Positions 6,560 to 12,043 of a stretch of DNA of 12,592 nt are shown piece by piece. Source of the stretch: an uncultured bacterium (GTDB lineage Bacteria > Cyanobacteriota > Vampirovibrionia > Gastranaerophilales > Gastranaerophilaceae); the NCBI GenBank assembly GCA_900553205.1, contig USCK01000046.1, positions 1-12,592 of the forward strand, in the 5' to 3' direction. Position 1 is the stretch's first letter. Each line of letters begins with the position of its first letter. The notes beneath the pieces were generated by a model, which was given only the letters and a program-made list of their open reading frames with translations, was not told the origin of the DNA and made no database searches. Position numbers and translations under genes: made by a program.

Positions 6560-8539
6560 CTATCCTATAAATAAACTTCCGATTATAACTAACAATAAAA
6601 ATATTAATCCATATTTTATATAAGATTGAATATTACCACTTTGTAATGCTTCAAATTTTGATAAGAACCATTCATCCCCTTTCAATAGTGGATTAATTAC
6701 ATAAGCTTCTTCAATATCATCTATATGTAAACTGAAGTGAGCTGAACGAGGGAACAATTTTCTTGGTTTTTCAATATCAAAAATCTTTTTAAATAAAGGT
6801 TTTAACATTGTTAAGAATGGTCCAACATAAGAAGATGCTGTATATTGAATATGGTTATTTGGATTATCATAACCACAACCCCAAGTTTCGGACATTACAA
6901 CTTTGTTCTTTGTAAGTTTTAACTTTAACATTACCATTAAAGCTATGAATACTAACAAGCCCAAAGCATACCAAGCAATAGTTTGCATTCTCGCTAAAGG
7001 TTCTTGTGCAAACTGTACTTGATTACCGATAATTGCGCTTGCAGGTTTTAATACAAAGTTGAATACATATTGAGGACAAAGACCGATTGCGAATATCAAT
7101 ATTGCAATACAAGTCATTGGAACTAACATAGAAGCTTCAACATCTTCTGTCACTTGAGTTGCCTTTTCAGAACGAGGCAAACCAAGGAATATTATAGAAA
7201 ATACTTTTGAGAAGCAAAGAGCAGCCATTGTACCTACCAATGCCAACCCTGCTATTGTAAACAACAAGGTAATCATTGAGAAGAAGTTATGAACAGCTAA
7301 ACCTTTGAACATACCAAAGTAAATCATAAATTCACTTACAAAACCGTTTAGAGGTGGTAATGCACATATTGCAGCTGATGCTATCAAGAATAATATCGCT
7401 GTTTTTGGCATTGATTTGATTAAACCACCTAAAGTTTCGATATCTCTTGTATGAGATTTTGTATAAACACTACCTGCACCCATGAACAAAAGTTCCTTAA
7501 ACAAGGAGTGATTTAGGATATGTAATAGGGCACCTGCGAAGCCTAAAACTGCAACAACATGATGAGCAAACGCAAGTCCTAACATACCAACACCGATACC
7601 GATACCGATTATACCGATATTTTCGATTGAAGAATAAGCCAATAATCTTTTTACATCGTTTTGAGAAACGGCATATAACACACCATACAAAGCTGATATC
7701 AAACCAATAATTAATACTGTATATGCTATCAATTTTGAAGGGATAACTATTAATGATAAGATTCTAAGGATTCCGTAGATACCTGTTTTAATCATTACAC
7801 CTGACATCAATGCACTGACATGGCTAGGTGCTGCAGGGTGTCCATCAGGCAACCAGTTGTGGAACGGAACGAAACCTGCTTTTGTACCAAACCCGATAAA
7901 CGCTAAAATAAACGCTAAATTTGCAAATTGTTCATTGTTTTGTAATATTGATGCGAAAGATGCAAAATCAAGACTTCCTGATTGAATTGACATCAAAGCA
8001 AAAGCTAAAATTATAAATAATACAGATACATGCATAAATACTAAATATTTAATACCTGCTTTTACAACTTCCTTTTTCTCATTTTCAAATATTACTAAGA
8101 AGAATGAGCTTATTGACATCATTTCCCAACAAACTAAAAACATCAAAGCATTTTGACATGTCACAACTGCTAACATTGATGCAATTAACATTGATAAGAA
8201 CACCATGTGAGCGTTTATGTTTTTGCCGTCCTCTATATAATGTTTTAAATATCCCTTTGAATAAACGCAAGATGCGAAACCCATAACGGAAATAATTGTA
8301 ATAAAGAAAGCCGAAAGCGCATCTATTACAAAATTCACTTTTCCAAAAACAGGATTAAAAAAGAAAGCTTGTGACAAACTTTCTCCGGACAAAAATACAT
8401 GTATTGCAGGTAATAAAGTAAAAATACCACCCACTGCAACTAGAGTTGATAATACCGGAATCTTATGTTTCTTCGAAAACATAGCTCCAATAAATCCACT
8501 CAATAAAATAATCATTATTCCTATAAAATAATTACTCAT
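6560..8539 (-). CDS. hyfB: Ehr membrane subunit, HyfB/HycC-like (NuoL-type ion-pumping subunit)
   Basis: First gene of the operon: a 659-aa antiporter-like subunit with about 15-16 membrane helices. The key pathway residues are present: Glu139 (CWEMMSIS), Lys220 (FGTKAGFVPFHNWLPDGHPA), Lys251 (SGVMIKTG), His344 and Lys348 (HSLFKELLF) and Glu403 (NGFVSEF). After the core comes the HyfB/HycC hallmark ETWGCGYDNP...QYTASSY (551-571), then a soluble stretch (~580-640) and a last helix (~642-658), so this is HyfB-like rather than NuoL. The start needs correction: the open frame reaches a TTG at 8554, but ATG 8539 has GGAAG (8548-8552) eight bases upstream and gives MSNYFIGIMIILLSG, a clean first helix, so I prefer it. 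The TTG start would add MEDLS. A divergent FNT gene lies upstream. Confidence 0.94.
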   Translation of the reverse strand: MSNYFIGIMIILLSGFIGAMFSKKHKIPVLSTLVAVGGIFTLLPAIHVFLSGESLSQAFFFNPVFGKVNFVIDALSAFFITIISVMGFASCVYSKGYLKHYIEDGKNINAHMVFLSMLIASMLAVVTCQNALMFLVCWEMMSISSFFLVIFENEKKEVVKAGIKYLVFMHVSVLFIILAFALMSIQSGSLDFASFASILQNNEQFANLAFILAFIGFGTKAGFVPFHNWLPDGHPAAPSHVSALMSGVMIKTGIYGILRILSLIVIPSKLIAYTVLIIGLISALYGVLYAVSQNDVKRLLAYSSIENIGIIGIGIGVGMLGLAFAHHVVAVLGFAGALLHILNHSLFKELLFMGAGSVYTKSHTRDIETLGGLIKSMPKTAILFLIASAAICALPPLNGFVSEFMIYFGMFKGLAVHNFFSMITLLFTIAGLALVGTMAALCFSKVFSIIFLGLPRSEKATQVTEDVEASMLVPMTCIAILIFAIGLCPQYVFNFVLKPASAIIGNQVQFAQEPLARMQTIAWYALGLLVFIALMVMLKLKLTKNKVVMSETWGCGYDNPNNHIQYTASSYVGPFLTMLKPLFKKIFDIEKPRKLFPRSAHFSLHIDDIEEAYVINPLLKGDEWFLSKFEALQSGNIQSYIKYGLIFLLLVIIGSLFIG

Positions 8540-8547
8540 ACTCAAAT

Positions 8548-8552
8548 CTTCC
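8548..8552 (-). promoter_or_regulatory. Shine-Dalgarno that sets the hyfB-like start at 8539
   Basis: On the minus strand GGAAG lies eight bases before the ATG at 8539. The TTG at 8554 overlaps the base just upstream of this site and has no SD of its own, so the ATG is the better start. Confidence 0.6.
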
Positions 8553-8612
8553 AATCCAAATAAAGTCTAAAAATATAACTACTTTGTTATAAAAATTCGG
8601 CTAAAATTTTTG

Positions 8613-8640
8613 CTAACAAGTCTAATTTTTAATCTAACAA
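8613..8640. repeat. Direct repeat CTAACAA, 21-bp spaced, over the Ehr promoter
   Basis: CTAACAA occurs at 8613-8619 and 8634-8640, exactly 21 bp apart (two helical turns), on either side of the predicted -10 of the operon promoter. A second repeat, AAGTCTAA, is at 8618-8625 and 8563-8570. Such phasing is common for regulator half-sites, but the motifs are short and AT-rich, so chance is possible. Confidence 0.3.
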
Positions 8641-8653
8641 AAATGATTGTCAA
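8626..8653 (-). promoter_or_regulatory. Candidate sigma-70 promoter of the Ehr operon
   Basis: On the minus strand a perfect TTGACA (8653-8648) is followed after 16 bases by TAAAAA (8631-8626), a four-of-six -10. Transcription would start near 8619, leaving a leader of about 80 nt before ATG 8539. A second possible -10 (TATAAC, 8591-8586) lies nearer the gene but has only a weak -35 at a 19-bp spacing. Confidence 0.5.
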
Positions 8654-8797
8654 GTGTATTTTTTACAATAATTAATTTCCTATTATTACTAAATTACAGA
8701 CATTTTTATTTTTATCACTTGAAAATTATTATTTACGATATAGAATAACTTTCGGACTGATTTTTGGTTCTTTTATTTTAGGACAATTTAAGATTTA

Positions 8798-8825
8798 TTG
8801 TACCGAGCTTATAGCCCAGTATAAT
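8798..8825 (+). promoter_or_regulatory. Promoter of the FNT channel gene
   Basis: A consensus TATAAT at 8820-8825 is preceded by a weak TTGTAC (8798-8803) at a 16-bp spacing. The start of transcription is expected near 8831-8833, giving a leader of about 53 nt that includes the SD. The dyad at 8825-8843 overlaps this start point. Confidence 0.6.
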
Positions 8826-8843
8826 CCGAATATATCATTCGGA
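8825..8843. promoter_or_regulatory. Operator-like dyad at the FNT transcription start
   Basis: TCCGAAT (8825-8831) and ATTCGGA (8837-8843) form perfect 7-bp arms around a 5-bp centre. The 19-bp dyad begins on the last base of the -10 and covers the expected +1, the usual place for a repressor site. As RNA it would be split by the start site, so a DNA operator is likelier than a leader hairpin. No regulator gene is in the window. Confidence 0.45.
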
Positions 8844-8870
8844 ATTGTCTGTTGTAGAAAAAGATTAAAA

Positions 8871-8876
8871 AAGGAG
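8871..8876 (+). promoter_or_regulatory. Shine-Dalgarno of the FNT channel gene
   Basis: AAGGAG at 8871-8876 lies eight bases before the ATG at 8885, an ideal spacing that fixes this start codon. Confidence 0.88.
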
Positions 8877-8884
8877 ATAGAAAC

Positions 8885-9748
8885 ATGACAGAACAAAATT
8901 TGGATACAAAAGATTGTATCGCCCCAAATAGTGTTGCTCATGACTTGGCTGACAATGTTATGCCAATGAAGGCAAGCTTTAGAAAATCAAAATTATTTGT
9001 ATTAGCAATCGCTGCAGGTGCGTTCATCGCATTTGGTGCTCAAGTTTCATTAAATGTAATGACAGGAACAGAAGCTATCAGCTGGGGTATTGCTAAGTTA
9101 ATCGGAGCTATGACTTTCGCTACAGGTTTGATGATGGTAGTTTTGACAGGTGCAGAACTCTTCACAGGTAATGTAATGATGTCATTTGCCGTTATCGAAA
9201 AGAAAATTTCTTTTGGTAAATTATTGAGAAACTGGTCAATCGTTTATCTTGGTAACTTTGTTGGTTCAATTATTTTAGCAGCATTGATTTATTTCTCAGG
9301 TTGTTCTCATAATTCACACGAAGCTTTAGGTGTTATGGGATTAACAACAGCTTATACAAAAGCAAGCCTACCATTTGTTGAAGCTTTCACTAGAGGTATC
9401 TTATGTAACTGGTTAGTATGCTTAGCTATTTGGATGGCATCATCTTCAAGACATGTTATTGGTAAAATATTTGCAATCTTCTTCCCAATCATGACATTCG
9501 TTGCTTCAGGATATGAACACAGTATTGCAAATATGTACTTTTTAACTAACGGTTTGTTCTTGAAACATACACCTGCTATCGCAGCAGCTTCAGGCTTAAC
9601 TCCTGATCAATTAGCAACCTTCACTTGGAAAAGTTGCTTAATCAACAACTTGTTACCTGTTACTCTTGGTAACATTGTTGGTGCAATGGTATTTGTTGTT
9701 CTATTATTCTGGACAGCATACTTGAGAGATGACCACAAAGAATTTTAA
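8885..9748 (+). CDS. Formate/nitrite transporter (FNT) family channel, FocA/NirC-like
   Basis: A 287-aa inner-membrane channel of the FNT family, which forms pentamers that pass small monovalent anions such as formate, nitrite or hydrosulfide. Six hydrophobic segments are seen (about 37-58, 69-92, 115-138, 163-187, 191-211, 252-278). Family motifs: LTGAELFTGNVM (87-98), the omega loop with Thr94; CNWLVCLAIWMA (174-185); VASGYEHSIANM (206-217) with the central His212; and NLLPVTLGNIVG (255-266). Length matches FocA (about 285). Sequence alone does not separate FocA from NirC, so no symbol is given. It has its own promoter, SD and terminator and is transcribed divergently from the Ehr operon. 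E. coli pairs hyf with focB in one operon, so a formate role is plausible here, but no formate lyase or dehydrogenase is in the window. Codon usage resembles its neighbours. Confidence 0.95.
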   Translation: MTEQNLDTKDCIAPNSVAHDLADNVMPMKASFRKSKLFVLAIAAGAFIAFGAQVSLNVMTGTEAISWGIAKLIGAMTFATGLMMVVLTGAELFTGNVMMSFAVIEKKISFGKLLRNWSIVYLGNFVGSIILAALIYFSGCSHNSHEALGVMGLTTAYTKASLPFVEAFTRGILCNWLVCLAIWMASSSRHVIGKIFAIFFPIMTFVASGYEHSIANMYFLTNGLFLKHTPAIAAASGLTPDQLATFTWKSCLINNLLPVTLGNIVGAMVFVVLLFWTAYLRDDHKEF

Positions 9749-9759
9749 GGGATAGATTA

Positions 9760-9787
9760 AAAAGGGGTGGATTTATCTGCCCCTTTT
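9760..9787 (+). terminator. Intrinsic terminator of the FNT gene
   Basis: AAAAGGGG (9760-9767) pairs perfectly with CCCCTTTT (9780-9787) around a 12-nt loop, 12 bases after the FNT stop. The U-tail is short (TTTTATAATAT) because it runs straight into the -10 of the porin gene; the last T of the stem is the first T of TATAAT. Confidence 0.8.
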
Positions 9788-9799
9788 ATAATATATAAA
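9787..9799 (+). promoter_or_regulatory. -10 boxes of the porin gene, directly before its start
   Basis: TATAAT (9787-9792) is followed by an overlapping TATAAA (9794-9799). Starts from the first would give a 6-9 nt leader; from the second the mRNA would begin at about the GTG 9805/ATG 9808. No -35 match is seen where expected, in the terminator hairpin. Confidence 0.5.
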
Positions 9800-9804
9800 T
9801 AGCA

Positions 9805-11073
9805 GTGATGAAAAAGATTTTATATTTGATAGCCGGATTTTTATTAATGACTTCTTCTGCATATTCAGCAGAAGAAATAAAACTTGATACAAACGATTTT
9901 ATTCCGAATGTAGTAGCAACAACCAACAGTACAATAGGTGTAAGTGATGAGCATGTACAGTTAAAAAGTGGCACAAGCCAAATTGTTCCGTTAGAAGAAA
10001 CAGTTATACAAAACCCTGAAACACTGCATCATCATTATAAATTTTATGATGAATTGGCAAGAACTGCGCACGATGTTTATAACTTAAAGATAGAAAATAC
10101 AAATGTGCCGGCATGTCTGCTAAAGAAACCGTTAACCCATGAATTTGAACATGGACCTATAGAAAGTATTCACACATGGGGCGTTATTCAGATGAATAAC
10201 ACAACAACAGTTCCTGAGTACGGAGGAGGAAACGACAAGTTTAATGTTGGGTTAATCAACGCAATAATTGACGGTAAATTTAGAGGTGGTAAAGAAGATT
10301 TTAGAATCATGTTTGACCCTACACCTCAACACAAAAGAGGTTTTACTCATCAATTAATACAAGACTTGTATATCGAAACTCATAGAATACCGAATAATGT
10401 TATTATGTTTGGTAACTCTCGTGTCGGTGGTGGTATTGAAGGTACACAATCGCCTTATACATTACCATTCATGAACCGTTCTCAAATATCAAGAAATCTT
10501 GGTAATATAAGAAAATTCGGTATCAGAGTAAAAGGTAATTACGCATTAATGGATTATGATTTTGGTGGATACAGTTCTGATACCTTCTTAAGCGAATTCT
10601 TCCCGGGGGTTGAATTCAATGGTATGGTAAACTTTAAACCACTTGGTTTGACTGACGGAAGATACGGTAAACTCAGAACCGGTGGTGGTATTGTTACCGG
10701 ACAACATCATAGCAGAGATTATTTTGTTGCAACTGCATATTTAGGGTATGAATACAAAAAATTCTGGACAAGAATGGAATACGCAAACTCTGATGGCTCA
10801 AATGGTGGGGACGGTTTAACCTCTAAGAAGCGACAAGGTTGGTATGTTACTCTTGGATATCATATCAATAAAAAATGGGAAGTTCTTGCAAGATATGATG
10901 AATTTGACCCTGATAAAACTATATGTGCTAATAACAAACGAGAATATACTTTTGGCGTAAACTACTACATAAAAGGTCAAGCCTTAAAACTGTTATTGAA
11001 TTATGTTTATTGCCAAAATGAAAACAAACCTGACAGCCACAGAATCATTGTCGGAACACAGATTGCGATTTAA
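9805..11073 (+). CDS. Outer-membrane porin, OprO/OprP (phosphate-selective porin) family-like
   Basis: A 422-aa exported beta-barrel protein. The signal peptide runs to Ser21 (AYS before AEEIKLD). Residues 22-~135 are polar and not obviously barrel-like; from ~140 alternating strands dominate, with Gly/aromatic patterns, ending in strands such as RYDEFDPDK, REYTFGVNYYIKG, LLLNYVYCQN and RIIVGTQIAI. This ending (RYD..DPD, then GxNYYxxG, LxxNY, then GTQ) is typical of the OprO/OprP family. The family forms anion channels, but the Arg/Lys pore ladder cannot be judged here, so substrate is open; oligopeptide or formate passage cannot be excluded. The last residue is Ile, whereas most barrels end in Phe or Trp. 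The start may be GTG 9805 or ATG 9808 (MKKILYL); the latter is equally good. There is no convincing SD. Confidence 0.8.
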   Translation: MMKKILYLIAGFLLMTSSAYSAEEIKLDTNDFIPNVVATTNSTIGVSDEHVQLKSGTSQIVPLEETVIQNPETLHHHYKFYDELARTAHDVYNLKIENTNVPACLLKKPLTHEFEHGPIESIHTWGVIQMNNTTTVPEYGGGNDKFNVGLINAIIDGKFRGGKEDFRIMFDPTPQHKRGFTHQLIQDLYIETHRIPNNVIMFGNSRVGGGIEGTQSPYTLPFMNRSQISRNLGNIRKFGIRVKGNYALMDYDFGGYSSDTFLSEFFPGVEFNGMVNFKPLGLTDGRYGKLRTGGGIVTGQHHSRDYFVATAYLGYEYKKFWTRMEYANSDGSNGGDGLTSKKRQGWYVTLGYHINKKWEVLARYDEFDPDKTICANNKREYTFGVNYYIKGQALKLLLNYVYCQNENKPDSHRIIVGTQIAI

Positions 11074-11111
11074 AGAATCATTAACAATTAGTCGAATAAA
11101 AAGTTTTAATA

Positions 11112-11124
11112 TATAATATCAAGT
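11112..11124 (+). promoter_or_regulatory. -10 box of the EamA transporter gene (leaderless)
   Basis: TATAAT at 11112-11117 is followed by only seven bases before the ATG at 11125, so the transcript should begin at or near the A of ATG. No SD and no good -35 are seen. It lies in the 51-base gap after the porin, where no terminator is visible. Confidence 0.55.
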
Positions 11125-12024
11125 ATGAAAAAGAAATTTTTTGCAAATATCGCATTATTCTTAACGGCTCTTATTTGGGGACTTTCTTTTGTTGCACAAA
11201 GAGCCGGCATGGAATATGTCGGACCGTTTACTTTTAACGCAGTAAGAAGTTTTATTGGTGGACTGAGTCTTATTCCTGTTATTTATATCGTAAAACTTAT
11301 ACAACCTGATACGAGAACGAAAGAAATGCGACATGAGCAACATGTAATGCTTGCCAAAGCTGGTTCACTATGTGGGTTAGCTCTATTCTTAGCGATGACT
11401 ATTCAGCAAATCTGTATGACTGCAGTTCCTGCAGGGAAAGCAGGATTTATATGTGCATTGTACATTATCTATGTACCTATTATTTCTATGTTGTTCTTAG
11501 GTCAAAAATTGGCAAAGAATGTTATATGCAGTGTTTTTCTTGCAGTAATCGGACTGTATTTGTTATGCTTCAAAAAAGATTGTGGTTGTTTCAGTTATTA
11601 CGATATTTTGTTACTTATCAGTGCATTTTTCTATGGAGTGCATATACTTGTCGTAAATTATTTTTCAGAAAGAGTAAACGCAGTCAAAGCATCTTGTATC
11701 CAATTTTTTGTGGTTTGCTTGTTATCTATGCCATTTATGCTGTTAACAGAAACTCCGACTATCGTTAATATTATAGCCTGCAAGTTACCGTTATTCTTTG
11801 CAGGTGTTCTAACCTGTGGAGTTGCTTATACCTTGCAAATCTTTGGACAAAAATATACGGCACCTGTTATTGCATCTTTGATATTATGTTTGGAATCTGT
11901 ATTTGCAGTTATCGGTGGAACATTGATTCTGCACGAAGTTATGACCGTCAAAGAAAGCACAGGCTGTCTATTAATGATTATTGCCGTCATTTTGTCAGAG
12001 ATTAAGTTTAAGAAAAGAATATAA
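11125..12024 (+). CDS. EamA/DMT-superfamily transporter, 299 aa
   Basis: An inner-membrane carrier of the drug/metabolite transporter superfamily with about ten helices in two EamA repeats (about residues 5-150 and 157-292). The first repeat has LIWGLSFVAQRAGMEYVGPF (16-35) followed by NAVRSFIGG, the second AFFYGVHILVVNYFSERV (167-184); both carry the usual small-aromatic-Gly start of EamA repeats. The pore-side segment TAVPAGKAGFICALYIIYVP (99-118) and the ESVFAVIGG (257-265) of TM9 are also typical. Substrates in this family range from amino acids to nucleotides and cannot be predicted. Thirteen cysteines is high for a membrane protein of this size. The start MKKKFFANIALF is fixed by the first helix and has no SD but a TATAAT seven bases upstream. 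The next gene begins 20 bases after its stop. Confidence 0.93.
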   Translation: MKKKFFANIALFLTALIWGLSFVAQRAGMEYVGPFTFNAVRSFIGGLSLIPVIYIVKLIQPDTRTKEMRHEQHVMLAKAGSLCGLALFLAMTIQQICMTAVPAGKAGFICALYIIYVPIISMLFLGQKLAKNVICSVFLAVIGLYLLCFKKDCGCFSYYDILLLISAFFYGVHILVVNYFSERVNAVKASCIQFFVVCLLSMPFMLLTETPTIVNIIACKLPLFFAGVLTCGVAYTLQIFGQKYTAPVIASLILCLESVFAVIGGTLILHEVMTVKESTGCLLMIIAVILSEIKFKKRI

Positions 12025-12031
12025 GGTTTAT

Positions 12032-12043
12032 TATAATAGTTCT
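12032..12043 (+). promoter_or_regulatory. -10 box of the last gene (leaderless)
   Basis: TATAAT at 12032-12037 lies six bases before the ATG at 12044, inside a gap of only 19 bases after the EamA stop. Any -35 would have to lie within the end of the EamA coding sequence, where only weak matches occur. There is no SD. Confidence 0.5.

Larger units (their letters stand above)
8540..8884. other. Divergent control region between the Ehr operon and the FNT channel
   Basis: These 345 bases hold no gene of their own. They contain the leader and candidate promoter of the minus-strand operon (8548-8653), the promoter, operator-like dyad and SD of the plus-strand FNT gene (8798-8876), and a very AT-rich middle (8655-8780). 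Two loose inverted repeats are present: TCAAGTG (8650-8656) with CACTTGA (8716-8722), and GACAATT (8782-8788) with AATTGTC (8843-8849), which brackets the FNT promoter. No FNR-type TTGAT-N4-ATCAA site, riboswitch or tRNA was recognised. Being the only long intergenic gap in the window, it is the likely place for shared control of both units. Confidence 0.6.

Noticed and set aside
6099..6623. 174-aa plus-strand open frame
   Set aside because: Antisense to the HyfC-like gene and the end of the HyfB-like gene; no family features or SD.
8085..8286. Two ~60-aa open frames (plus strand and alternate minus frame)
   Set aside because: Both fall inside the HyfB-like coding region and have no start signals.
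1294..8539. A functional hydrogenase-4 (H2-evolving) operon
   Set aside because: The large subunit lacks three of four NiFe-binding cysteines and the protease-processed tail, so ordinary H2 chemistry is not supported.
1294..8539. Respiratory complex I (nuo) operon
   Set aside because: The gene order, the HyfE-like subunit, the HyfB C-terminal hallmark and the absence of nuoA, J, K, E, F and G point to the hydrogenase-4/Ehr branch.
8650..8722. TCAAGTG/CACTTGA inverted repeat as an RNA hairpin
   Set aside because: Seven-base arms with a 59-nt AT-rich loop are expected by chance and give no stable fold.
9786..9974. 62-aa minus-strand open frame
   Set aside because: Antisense to the porin signal-peptide region; no translation signals.
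11161..11768. Open frames of 60 aa (minus) and 132 aa (plus, other frame)
   Set aside because: Shadows of the EamA transporter gene, whose frame is unambiguous; the 132-aa frame is an unusual Cys/Tyr/Ser-rich sequence with no SD.
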